A stretch of DNA of 64,000 nt, taken from the NCBI GenBank assembly GCA_019359115.1, contig JAHHHW010000107.1, positions 1 through 64,000 on the forward strand, read 5' to 3'. A program made the translations under genes and the position numbers. Positions 17,852-25,431 of this stretch are shown one piece after another; position 1 is the first letter of the stretch; every line of letters begins with the position of its first letter. Source of the DNA: Pelatocladus maniniholoensis HA4357-MV3 (GTDB lineage Bacteria > Cyanobacteriota > Cyanobacteriia > Cyanobacteriales > Nostocaceae). The notes under the pieces are model-generated. The model saw only the letters and a list, made by a program, of their open reading frames with translations, searched no databases and had not been told where the DNA came from.

Positions 17852-18028
17852 ATGAAACCAACTGTCGAACAAGCAATTGAATTATTCAAGGTGTGTCAGG
17901 ATTTAACTCAGATGTACCTGCCGATTTATTTAGTGAGATTAGATGAACGGACAACACGTATTTACATTCTGGCAGGACAAGAATTTGAAGTAGAGATATT
18001 TCAAAACGGAAGAGTGAGATACTTATGA
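17852..18028 (+). CDS. DUF6888-type small protein (58 aa)
   Basis: This short gene runs from ATG at 17852 to TGA at 18026-18028 and encodes 58 residues. It resembles the DUF6888 family by the EQAIELFKVCQDLTQMYLPI helix and the RTTRIYILAGQEFEVEI strands. Its stop overlaps the start of the next gene (ATGA). Such proteins come with DUF6887 partners in cyanobacteria. The function is unknown. Confidence 0.75.
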   Translation: MKPTVEQAIELFKVCQDLTQMYLPIYLVRLDERTTRIYILAGQEFEVEIFQNGRVRYL

Positions 18029-18294
18029 GTAAGCCAAATTTTCAGGCAATGACTAAACAAGAGTTAAGAGCTTATGTTTTGGCACATCGAGACGACCAAG
18101 AAGCTTTTTATGCATTAGCAGACAAACTTAGAGAACAGCCAGGAGTTGAAATCACCTCAACAAAGCAATTGCATGAGCTAGTTGAGGCAAAGTTAGATGA
18201 TGCTGATGCAAGAGATGCTTATGCAGCACTAGAAGAGGTTGCTATTCTTGGAGCAACGCCCCTTGAGGAACTCAAAAAGGAGCTAGGGATATGA
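18025..18294 (+). CDS. DUF6887-type protein, likely antitoxin side of the RelE pair
   Basis: The 89-residue protein begins with the family motif FQAMTKQELRAYVLAHRDDQEAF and then has an acidic helical tail (HELVEAKLDDADARDAYAALEE). The tail ends four bases into the next gene, a RelE-type toxin, and looks like an antitoxin domain that wraps around its partner. The N-terminal DUF6887 part and the tail may be a fusion. It overlaps both neighbours by four bases. Confidence 0.75.
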   Translation: MSKPNFQAMTKQELRAYVLAHRDDQEAFYALADKLREQPGVEITSTKQLHELVEAKLDDADARDAYAALEEVAILGATPLEELKKELGI

Positions 18295-18542
18295 GCTATC
18301 AAGTAGCACTAGCACCATCAGCTGTGCAGGAAATTACAAAATTAGATTCTCAATTACAACGACAGCTAGCGCACAAACTAGAACAACTAGCATTTAACCC
18401 ACGTCCAGAAGATGCTCTAATACTGAAGGGGACAGAAAATTTATATAGAATTCGCTTGGGCGAATACCGAGTTATTTACCATATTGAGGAGCAATCTTTG
18501 CTAGTAACGGTGATCAAAATTGCACATCCAAAAGACTACTAG
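18291..18542 (+). CDS. RelE/ParE-family toxin
   Basis: The 83-residue protein has the RelE fold pattern: VALAPSAVQEITKLDSQLQ helix, LEQLAFNPRP, and the strands NLYRIRLGEYRVIYHIEEQ ending with VTVIKIAHPKDY. Members cut mRNA at the ribosome or inhibit gyrase. It overlaps the upstream DUF6887 gene by ATGA. The stop is only 19 bases before the hetI start, so hetI may be read from the same transcript. Confidence 0.85.
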   Translation: MSYQVALAPSAVQEITKLDSQLQRQLAHKLEQLAFNPRPEDALILKGTENLYRIRLGEYRVIYHIEEQSLLVTVIKIAHPKDY

Positions 18543-18561
18543 ATCCAAAATCTAAAATTGA

Positions 18562-19305
18562 ATGACGGACGAAATATCTAAGATGGGGTCTGAGACTAAT
18601 CATTTGTGGCTAACCGCACCGACAAATTTAACCTTGTTACCTGATGATGTGCATGTTTGGCGAATCTCGCTAGAGCGACCAAAATCAGAAATGCAAGCTT
18701 TACAAACAACTCTTTCTAGTGACGAAATTGCTCGCGCTCAAAGGTTTTACTTTGAACAACATCGACAGCGTTTTATTGCAGGTCGGGGTATCCTCCGCAC
18801 AATCTTGGGTCGCTACTTGGATGTGGAACCGCAGGCGGTACAATTTACCTATGAAGTGCGGGGAAAGCCATTATTAGCTGATAGCTTTGCTGATGGTGGA
18901 TTGTCATTTAACTTGTCTCACTCAGAAGATTTGGCTCTATGTGGTGTCAGTAGAAATCGCAAAATTGGTATAGATGTAGAACACATGCGGTCAGTCAGTG
19001 ATGTCGAAGCTCTTGCGGAAAGATTCTTTGCACCTAGAGAATATGAAGTAGTGCGATCGCTCCCCCTAAACCAACAACAACAAGTGTTTTTTCGCTACTG
19101 GACTTGTAAAGAAGCTTATTTAAAAGCAATAGGAGTAGGAATAGTTCAGTTGGAAAAAGTAGAGATTTCTTTGACTCTAGAACAACCAGCAAAACTCATC
19201 ACTGACCAAGAGTGGAGTTTAATTGAACTCGCACCTGGTAAGAATTACCTTGGTGCAGTCGCAATAGCAGGTCAAAGTTTAGATTTAAAGTACTGGCAGT
19301 ATTAA
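18562..19305 (+). CDS. hetI: HetI, Sfp-type 4'-phosphopantetheinyl transferase
   Basis: The 247-residue enzyme has the Sfp-type motifs GRGILRTILGRYL, LSFNLSHSEDLAL, KIGIDVEHMR (Mg-binding Asp/Glu) and FFRYWTCKEAYLKAIGVG (the WxxKEA motif). It transfers phosphopantetheine from CoA to the Ser of acyl carrier domains, here most likely the two ACPs of HglE and the ACP of HglB. In Anabaena PCC 7120 hetI lies next to hetN and hglB. Here it is still convergent with the hgl genes but separated by about 6 kb, and hetN itself is not found between them. Confidence 0.92.
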   Translation: MTDEISKMGSETNHLWLTAPTNLTLLPDDVHVWRISLERPKSEMQALQTTLSSDEIARAQRFYFEQHRQRFIAGRGILRTILGRYLDVEPQAVQFTYEVRGKPLLADSFADGGLSFNLSHSEDLALCGVSRNRKIGIDVEHMRSVSDVEALAERFFAPREYEVVRSLPLNQQQQVFFRYWTCKEAYLKAIGVGIVQLEKVEISLTLEQPAKLITDQEWSLIELAPGKNYLGAVAIAGQSLDLKYWQY

Positions 19306-19321
19306 AAATGTTAGTGCTTAT

Positions 19322-19936
19322 TTATAATTGGAAATAAGCTGGTGTTTTTTGGATGATGTTGTCAACTAAACCGTAAGCTTTTGCTTCTTCAGCACTCATA
19401 ACAAAATCTCTTTCAGAATCAAGTTTAATTATCTGTTCTGGTTGACCAGTGTTAGCAGCTATTATCCTATTCATGGATTCTCTGAGGTACACAATTTCTC
19501 TAGCTGCTACCTCAATTTCAGTTGCTTTTCCCTCAGCGTTTCCTGATGGTTGGCGAATGGTTATTCGCGCATTAGGAAGAGTGTATCTTTTACCTTTAGT
19601 ACCAGAACAAAGTAAGAATACTGCTGTAGCAGCAGCAGTACCAATGCATACAGTACATATGTCTGTACGAAGCTGAGTCATAGTGTCATATATAGTCAAT
19701 GCCGCTGTTAAGGAACCTCCAGAACTATTGATATACAATGTAATATCTTTATCTGGATCTTTTGCATCAAGGAATAGCATTTGTGCCACGATTAAATTAG
19801 CTATTTCTTCTGTTAATTCTCCACGCAAAAATATAATTCTTTCGGCAAGCAATCGGGAATAAATATCAAACTGTATTTCTCCTTGCTGGGATGGTTGAAT
19901 AATTGTTGCAAAGCCAATTTGAAAAGAAGAGTTCAT
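19322..19936 (-). CDS. ClpP-like protein without Ser and His of the catalytic triad
   Basis: I take the ATG at 19936, which has GGAG nine bases upstream; the longer frame would start at TTG. The 204-residue protein has the full ClpP fold (LYINSSGGSLTAALTIYDTM, MSAEEAKAYGLVD). The nucleophile motif C-G-x-AASM reads CIGTAAATAV, so Ser is Ala. The His motif MIHQP reads ITIRQP, so His is Arg. The Asp (SERDFVM) remains. It resembles ClpR in being inactive and could only build mixed rings with active ClpP. It is convergent with hetI, with a 16-base gap. Confidence 0.88.
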   Translation of the reverse strand: MNSSFQIGFATIIQPSQQGEIQFDIYSRLLAERIIFLRGELTEEIANLIVAQMLFLDAKDPDKDITLYINSSGGSLTAALTIYDTMTQLRTDICTVCIGTAAATAVFLLCSGTKGKRYTLPNARITIRQPSGNAEGKATEIEVAAREIVYLRESMNRIIAANTGQPEQIIKLDSERDFVMSAEEAKAYGLVDNIIQKTPAYFQL

Positions 19937-20021
19937 GGCTACTATCTCCAAAAGGTAAGATTTAATTTTTAACTAACCGCACTAGGATGCAGAGAATGTG
20001 GACTAAGAGTATGACTATTTG

Positions 20022-20366
20022 CTAGGTTGATGCTTCCTCAAAGATTCCCATTGCTCCAAGGCGAATGGTAATGATTTCTACGTCTGTAATTGCTTTGTGG
20101 GGGCCATTTTTGGTATTGGCTGGTGTAAACCAAAATGCTCCCGATGTACATTCCCGTCCACCAGTTTCGATTATTCCTTTGAGGACATAGACATATTCAT
20201 CACAAGGATGGTAATGAATGGGAATTACTGTGTTAGCAGTCATCCGTAATTTATGAATTGAGCCTTGCGCTACTGGTTCAGCTAGTGGGAGTATTTGTGT
20301 TCCCGGAAATTGCTCAATTTCTAGCCATTGTTTATTGTTTGTAGAAATAAAACTTTGTTCAACCAT
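20022..20366 (-). CDS. Small cupin protein
   Basis: The 114-residue protein is a single cupin barrel. The metal-binding signature is readable as IPIHYHPCDEYVYVLKG, with two His and one Glu in order. The second motif is weak. Function cannot be told; it may be a metal-dependent dioxygenase, isomerase or only a binding protein. It starts 10 bases after the upstream nucleotidyltransferase gene and shares its operon. Confidence 0.8.
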   Translation of the reverse strand: MVEQSFISTNNKQWLEIEQFPGTQILPLAEPVAQGSIHKLRMTANTVIPIHYHPCDEYVYVLKGIIETGGRECTSGAFWFTPANTKNGPHKAITDVEIITIRLGAMGIFEEAST

Positions 20367-20376
20367 ATTTGATTGC

Positions 20377-21240
20377 CTAAATATAAAATTTATCCGACCA
20401 TAGTTTGTAATCCTGCCAAGCTTGTGTTGTATCCAGCTCTGGCATATGCTTTTCCACGAGGGTAAATGTTTCCTCTATCAATTCACCAAGGTGGTTAACC
20501 GCTAACTGAGGTTCTTCATAAAAAATCTGCTTGAGACGAAATGAAAGATTATTGGGAGCGATCGCCATTTTATTGATGAACTTATCTATCCCTTTAAATG
20601 GAACAGAATCTACAGGATGGTAGAAGCAATTTAAACCCAACAGCACCCCAATGATGTTCTTCACTCCCTTCAATAATTCCTCATGAAGAAAAAGCACATC
20701 ATTTCTTTCTATTCCATAAAGTTGTAGCACCCACAAACCGCGAAAATGCAAATGCTTTTTCACCATTGCTTGAGCTAATTTTTCAGGATAGTTTGCTAAC
20801 TTTGTCTGCCATTGTTTAATTAGTTCAGTATTATGCAACGGCAGCATATCAACAATACCAGCTAGCACATTCAGCAGAGGATCGTCAGGGTTGCATTGCT
20901 CCAGCATCTTGTCTATGTCACTGTCACAACACTCGATAGTGATATGACCAAAATCGCACTTAGCACCTTGAACAAAATATTGTTCAACTATGTATCCTGC
21001 TTGGCGATCGCTAGCATAAAGTCTATAGTCTGATCCTTGATTGTGTTCATACGCTGTTTTCAGTTCTTCATCTGATGGTAGTTCCCAGTAATAAATACTC
21101 ATGTCAATATCTGAGTAGGTATCAGCTTGTCCACGAGCAACAGAACCAGCAACACCGATAGCCCTAACTTTCGGATTAACTAGGTAGCTGGCTGCGTTTC
21201 TTCGCGCCAAAGCAAGCAGTTGTTTGCTGGCGTCGTTCAT
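20377..21240 (-). CDS. Nucleotidyltransferase-domain protein (pol-beta type)
   Basis: The 287-residue protein has the nucleotidyltransferase signature GVAGSVARGQADTYSDIDMSIY (about residues 29-50; GSxARG with SDID metal-binding Asp). The helical C-terminal half resembles aminoglycoside or other small-molecule adenylyltransferases. The substrate is unknown; resistance to an antibiotic is one possibility only. It belongs to the minus-strand set with ArsR, SRPBCC and cupin. Confidence 0.8.
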   Translation of the reverse strand: MNDASKQLLALARRNAASYLVNPKVRAIGVAGSVARGQADTYSDIDMSIYYWELPSDEELKTAYEHNQGSDYRLYASDRQAGYIVEQYFVQGAKCDFGHITIECCDSDIDKMLEQCNPDDPLLNVLAGIVDMLPLHNTELIKQWQTKLANYPEKLAQAMVKKHLHFRGLWVLQLYGIERNDVLFLHEELLKGVKNIIGVLLGLNCFYHPVDSVPFKGIDKFINKMAIAPNNLSFRLKQIFYEEPQLAVNHLGELIEETFTLVEKHMPELDTTQAWQDYKLWSDKFYI

Positions 21241-21265
21241 TTTTCTCTCCCTGTTAATCTGCTAT

Positions 21266-21823
21266 TTAATTGTTACTGGCAAAACTAACTAAGACTTGTG
21301 GTATTCTTTCACTTAGCCTGAAGTCCCAGCCTCCATCAAGGAAGGAACTGAGAATTACACTATCTAACGCTTCATACCTGCCAACAGGTATTGGCGATAA
21401 CACAGTACTGTGAGCAGTTAGTCCTGTAGACTCATGCATAAATCGACCTTGCCACGGTTGGGAAAGGCGCATTGGTTCATTTATTCGAGTTGCTTGTTGA
21501 CTCAATCCTTTATGCTCAAGTTGCAGTTGAGTACCTCCATCCACAGGTTTTAACGTCCAAGTCACAATTGAAGGGCGATGCATCATACTATCCTGCCAAG
21601 TGAAGGAAAGACGCTTTGGCTCATCGAGTTCAATTACCTCACAATCAATGTTTTCACTTAGTCCTGGTATTGATGAGTACAGAAATCGGAATTTGTGTCC
21701 CACACGTGGCTCAAAGTCGTTTTCCATCAGCCATGCAGCAAGAGTGTGGCGGTTGGTGAGTACCTGCCAAACTTGTTGGGGGGGATAGGGATAGAAAACT
21801 TTCTTCTTCAAGTCTCGGAGCAT
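21266..21823 (-). CDS. SRPBCC (AHSA1-like) domain protein
   Basis: The 185-residue protein shows the AHSA1 pattern: KKVFYPYPPQQVWQVLTNRHTLAAWLMENDFEPRVG at the N-terminus and the strands CEVIELDEPKRLSFTW and VTWTLKPVDGGTQLQLEHKGL. These START-like folds bind hydrophobic ligands, and in bacteria they often follow an ArsR gene. The start lies within the end of the ArsR gene (16-base overlap), so the pair is translationally coupled. The C-terminal 60 residues are less typical. Confidence 0.85.
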   Translation of the reverse strand: MLRDLKKKVFYPYPPQQVWQVLTNRHTLAAWLMENDFEPRVGHKFRFLYSSIPGLSENIDCEVIELDEPKRLSFTWQDSMMHRPSIVTWTLKPVDGGTQLQLEHKGLSQQATRINEPMRLSQPWQGRFMHESTGLTAHSTVLSPIPVGRYEALDSVILSSFLDGGWDFRLSERIPQVLVSFASNN

Positions 21824-22143
21824 TGATTTTCCTCCAAATAGTTGCCAAGGGCATCTAGTTTTTCTTGCCAGAACTGCTCGTAATCAGCGATCCACTCAGA
21901 TATCTGCTTCAGTGGCTCCGGGTTCAGCCGATACAGGCGCTGTCGCCCTGCTTTCCGCATTTTTACTAAGCCTGCTTCGCAAAGAATCTGTAAGTGCTGA
22001 GAAATAGCTGGTAAGCTCATCGCAAATGGTTCAGCCAGTTGTTTTACTGGTTGCTCGCCACTACGTAACAGATCCAATAGCGCCCTGCGTGTGGGATCTG
22101 CGATCGCCACAAACACATCAGCACTAGCAGCAGGTCTACTCAT
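21808..22143 (-). CDS. ArsR-family transcriptional regulator
   Basis: The 111-residue winged-helix protein has DPTRRALLDLLRSGEQPVKQLAEPFAMSLPAISQHLQIL, with the recognition helix around residues 40-55, and the wing KMRKAGRQRLYRL. No Cys pair for metal sensing is seen in the helix, so it is not a classical arsenic sensor. It probably represses its own operon, and its partner is the SRPBCC protein. The palindromic TTGCTTA-type sequences at 22270-22320 are a possible operator. Confidence 0.88.
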   Translation of the reverse strand: MSRPAASADVFVAIADPTRRALLDLLRSGEQPVKQLAEPFAMSLPAISQHLQILCEAGLVKMRKAGRQRLYRLNPEPLKQISEWIADYEQFWQEKLDALGNYLEENQCSET

Positions 22144-22269
22144 CAGACATACTCGGTAAGTGGGAAACTCAGATGTTGTCTAAGTCTTAGGCGCTTTAGC
22201 CCAGAGTCTACCCTTCGGGAACGCCAAAGGCGAACAGACATGGGTCGTTGACTTAGATTAACCTTATAT

Positions 22270-22318
22270 TTAAGCAAATGCTTAACTATATTAATTATAT
22301 ATAAGCAATTGCTTAAAT
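22270..22318. promoter_or_regulatory. Repeated TTAAGCAATTG-like half sites upstream of arsR-type gene
   Basis: The words TTTAAGCAAATGCTTAA and ATAAGCAATTGCTTAAAT follow each other about 25 bases apart, each a near-perfect palindrome. They lie about 130-175 bases before the start of the ArsR-type gene. Palindromes of this size are typical ArsR operators, so autoregulation is likely. No binding data are available. Confidence 0.55.
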
Positions 22319-22570
22319 GTCAACTACCCCAGTAGATATTCAGGAATTGGTAAAATTGGGAACTACTGTATACAACTAAGCAACCTGTGAGAAAAAGCTC
22401 AAATAAACTCTTTCGTTGAGCAGATATCTAAATTTAACATCACCTTCCATTAGCTAGAGGCAAAAGAATTGTGAGCTTTCTAGGATCAGTGAATACATTC
22501 ATCACTGAACTACTAATACCAATTTTCTGTGAAGCTGCACATTATTTTAACCCCTCCCAACCTCTGTCCC

Positions 22571-22762
22571 CCCTCTTGGCAAGCAGAGACAGGGTGGTTT
22601 CATACAAGCAGAGAAAAATTAAAATCTTCTTTTAAAGCCTCTCCCCTTATTAAGGGGAGAGGTTTGGAGAGGGGTAAAAATCTATGCTTCAAAACGAGAA
22701 ATACAGACTTCCATATTTTTCTTTTTTTGTATGAAACCACCCTGCCCTCTTGGCAAGCAGAG
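22571..22762. mobile_element. Palindromic element in a palindrome, flanked by 18-bp direct repeats
   Basis: CAGGGTGGTTTCATACAA (22590-22607) and TTGTATGAAACCACCCTG (22727-22744) are exact inverted repeats around an internal hairpin (CCTCTCCCCTTATTAAGGGGAGAGG). CCCTCTTGGCAAGCAGAG occurs at both sides (22571-22588 and 22745-22762). With one copy removed, the host sequence closes to CCCCCCTCT(TGGCAAGC)AGAGGGGGG, a hairpin. So a small element was inserted in an older palindrome. Confidence 0.75.
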
Positions 22763-22854
22763 GGGGGTTGCCGCAGGCGATGGGGTTCTTTATATGCGTC
22801 TTCATAAAGAAATGGTATAACCACTTTGTTACGCAGTACGTTCATAAAATAGAT

Positions 22855-23484
22855 ATGAAGATTCCACCAGAAATTACTTATCGCAACGTAGAAAAAACAA
22901 ATGCCATTGATGCTCTAATTAATGAAAAAATAACCAAGCTGGAACAAGTTTGCAACTACCTGAGTAGCTGCCATATTGTAATTGAAAAAGTTCACGATCG
23001 CCCGCGTTCTGGCTCACCGCATCGAGTGCGAATTGATATGACAATACCCCCTGGTCATGAACTTGTGGCAGAAAGTAATCCACCGGATGTTAACCAATAT
23101 CCACCTTTAGAGGCGGTAATCCGAGATGCTTTTCAAGCGGCTATTCGCCAGCTACGAGACTTGACTGAACAACAGCGTGAAAGTGACAAAGCCAAAACTA
23201 ACGATAGCGCCGAACAGACAACTGCACTTGTCACTAAGCTATTTTCACAACAGGGTTATGGCTTTATTAAAACCTTAGATGGTGAGGAAGTCTACTTTCA
23301 CCGTAACAGCGTACTTCATGATGAGTTTGATCGCTTAGAAATTGGTACAGGTGTGCATTGCTTTGTAGAACTTGGTGAAGAAGGGCCTCAAGCCAGTACG
23401 GTAAAGATTGTTGATAAACCTGGTGTTAGTGCTGGTAAAGCAGGACAGACGATTGTTGAACCGCCATTGGGATGGCAGCAGTAA
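22855..23484 (+). CDS. Ribosome hibernation factor-like (HPF/RaiA) with cold-shock-like domain
   Basis: The start is put at 22855 (MKIPPEITYRNVEKT); the longer frame upstream comes from repeat sequence. Of 209 residues, about 1-100 form an HPF/RaiA (sigma-54 modulation) fold. About 120-190 is a small cold-shock-like OB domain (LFSQQGYGFIKTLDGEEVYFHRNSVL). The fusion is known in bacteria and may act on ribosomes or RNA. A hairpin follows the gene as terminator. Confidence 0.85.
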   Translation: MKIPPEITYRNVEKTNAIDALINEKITKLEQVCNYLSSCHIVIEKVHDRPRSGSPHRVRIDMTIPPGHELVAESNPPDVNQYPPLEAVIRDAFQAAIRQLRDLTEQQRESDKAKTNDSAEQTTALVTKLFSQQGYGFIKTLDGEEVYFHRNSVLHDEFDRLEIGTGVHCFVELGEEGPQASTVKIVDKPGVSAGKAGQTIVEPPLGWQQ

Positions 23485-23516
23485 TAAATTTAACAACAAA
23501 TTAAACTAAAACACCA

Positions 23517-23559
23517 TAAATCCCGGCGCTGAACAGGAAGTATTTAGCGTCGGGATTTA
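23517..23559 (+). terminator. Hairpin terminator
   Basis: TAAATCCCGGCGCT (23517-23530) pairs with AGCGTCGGGATTTA (23546-23559) with one mismatch and a 15-base loop. It lies 32 bases behind the HPF-like gene. Confidence 0.65.
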
Positions 23560-23654
23560 TGATTTAAAGTTTAAAAACGCATTTCTTATTCAAATCATCC
23601 GAAAAACTAAAAACCTAATTTGTAGATGAGAGTAATCAAACATCAGGAGCCATT

Positions 23655-24056
23655 GTGAACAGTATTACTCACAAACAAAGCAAATCTTTGTCTTTTGCGT
23701 TAGGGATCGCTTGTGGTGCAGCTTCATTAGTCGGCGGAACATTAGGTATATCTTCATCTGCTAATGCTGCTCAACCAACATTATTTTCATGTAGTGCGAA
23801 GAATGTCATTGTTGAGGTTAAACGTTTAAACAATGGCACGCTTCGTTATGAAGCTTATAATATTCCTACTAATCTTAAACGCCCGGATCTCGTAATGAAT
23901 AATGGTACAATTCGGCGTGGTCAGAATGGAGAAACTTTGTACAGCTTTAGAAATAATGTTTTCCAATATGTTGCGGTTAAGGATAGTGGTTACGGTAAAG
24001 TATTAGTTTATAAAAATGCTAAACTCATTGGCACAAATTATTGTGGAGACCTTTAA
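23655..24056 (+). CDS. Secreted small protein, function unknown
   Basis: The 133-residue product starts with GTG and has AGGAG eight bases upstream (CAGGAGCCATTGTG). Residues 1-39 are a signal peptide with cleavage after SSANAA. The mature part of about 94 residues is basic, with two Cys (one at the start and one close to the C-terminus) that may pair. I do not recognise a domain. Confidence 0.75.
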   Translation: MNSITHKQSKSLSFALGIACGAASLVGGTLGISSSANAAQPTLFSCSAKNVIVEVKRLNNGTLRYEAYNIPTNLKRPDLVMNNGTIRRGQNGETLYSFRNNVFQYVAVKDSGYGKVLVYKNAKLIGTNYCGDL

Positions 24057-24152
24057 GAGTTGTGGAATTTAGCAATTTAATTTAATAGACAAAGGAAGGG
24101 AGACAAGGAGGAGATATTTCATAGTCCTTGATCCAAATAATTAGTACTTCCT

Positions 24153-25157
24153 TTAGTTATTTGATGTTTGGATGTCTGTATTTTCCAGCCATTCTCTTAT
24201 ATATTCCATACCTTTTTCTAGAGTTATTTTTGGCTGATATCCTAGCTGGGTTTGTGCTTTTTTGATCGAATAAGCATGAGGACTGGTGGAAAAGTCTACA
24301 GCTGCTGGTAAAATAACAGGCTTTAAACCCAAAATTCTCATTCTTAACAACTCCAATAAAATCAAAAACTTAACAATTGGTGCTGGTAGAGAAAAGGGTG
24401 CTGGTACATTTCCAACTTCAGCTAAACGCGTGTAGTATTCTTTCCAAGAAGTTTCCTGTCCATCAGAAAGATTGAAAGCTTCTCCATACGCTTCTTTTTC
24501 GATAGCAAGGAAAATTCCATCAATTAAATTATCTATATATAAATGGTTCATAACTCCCCTTCCCGCATCAGGTATGACAAATCTTTTTTGGCGCATCAGC
24601 GAAAGGGGACGAACAACCCAAGGATTACTCCTTGGACCATAAACAGCCGTCGGTCTAATAATAATTACACCAAAATTTGGTGGTGCATTTAGTTTTAAGA
24701 TTTCTTGTTCACTTTCTATTTTTGTCAAAGAGTAAGGATTATTTTCGCTACGGAATGGGCCTTCTTCTGTAACTTGATTAGGATAGATAAAGCCGTATAC
24801 TATGACGCTTGAGAGATGAACAAAAATCTTGACTCCAGCATTCATAGCTGCTTTGGCGATGTTGAGAGTACCACCAACATTGACATTACGAAACTCCTCT
24901 AGAGATCCCCCTTCTTTGACGAGGGCGGCTGTGTGTAGCACAATGTCTACTCCTTGACAAGCTTCTTGTACTACAATTGGATCGCAGATACAACCAACAA
25001 ACACTTTTGCGCCTAGACTCTGGGCTATTTTAGCGTTATTGGGATCATTTTCTATTCCTCGAACATACATTCCTTGTGCGATCGCTAATTCGGTAGTGCG
25101 TAAGCCAATAAATCCACCTATTCCTGTGATCAGGATGGTTTTATTTTTAAGGTTCAT
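24153..25157 (-). CDS. NAD-dependent epimerase/dehydratase, HgdA paralogue
   Basis: The 334-residue extended SDR has TGIGGFIG at residues 11-18, the Ser pair in VHLSSVIVYG and the catalytic NPYSLTK (YxxxK). It is clearly similar along its whole length to the epimerase at 47658-48665 (shared NKTILITGIG, EEGP, NLIDGIFLAIEKE-type and GQETSWKEY segments), the HgdA homologue. It lies 274 bases behind hglB on the same strand, at the place where hetN would be in Anabaena PCC 7120. It may modify the sugar or the hydroxyls of heterocyst glycolipids. Confidence 0.8.
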   Translation of the reverse strand: MNLKNKTILITGIGGFIGLRTTELAIAQGMYVRGIENDPNNAKIAQSLGAKVFVGCICDPIVVQEACQGVDIVLHTAALVKEGGSLEEFRNVNVGGTLNIAKAAMNAGVKIFVHLSSVIVYGFIYPNQVTEEGPFRSENNPYSLTKIESEQEILKLNAPPNFGVIIIRPTAVYGPRSNPWVVRPLSLMRQKRFVIPDAGRGVMNHLYIDNLIDGIFLAIEKEAYGEAFNLSDGQETSWKEYYTRLAEVGNVPAPFSLPAPIVKFLILLELLRMRILGLKPVILPAAVDFSTSPHAYSIKKAQTQLGYQPKITLEKGMEYIREWLENTDIQTSNN

Positions 25158-25233
25158 AAGCTTCTTATTTAGCTAAACACAAAAAGCCGCTTAAGCGGTC
25201 TGGAAAAATTAAGTTATACCTGATGTGGTTAAC

Positions 25234-25337
25234 TATAGCGGTTCTCATTTGAATCAAATACACCGCCATGAACAATTTAGAGACGTTACATGTAACGTCT
25301 GGGCGCAGCGTATTGCACACAACCGAGAAGCGCTATA
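25234..25337. mobile_element. MITE-like palindromic element (TATAGC family)
   Basis: TATAGCGGTTCTC (25234-25246) mirrors GAGAAGCGCTATA (25325-25337) with one mismatch. The centre is a palindrome, AGACGTTACATGTAACGTCT. The right 29 bases, reversed, match the left end of the element at 6893. It separates the epimerase gene from hglB. Confidence 0.72.
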
Positions 25338-25431
25338 TGACAAAATTATTGTTGGGAAATCGACCACAGATGCACACAGATAAACACGATAGACACCGAT
25401 AGATTATCCGTATGCATTTGTAGATATAGTT

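Noticed and set aside
20377-21240. Assignment as an antibiotic resistance adenylyltransferase
   Set aside because: Only the general nucleotidyltransferase motif can be read. No specific resistance-family signature is seen, so the resistance claim was not made.
22529-22845. ORFs of 92 and 81 residues upstream of the HPF-like gene
   Set aside because: They cover the nested palindromic element on both strands and have no protein family. The HPF-like start at 22855 makes them unnecessary.
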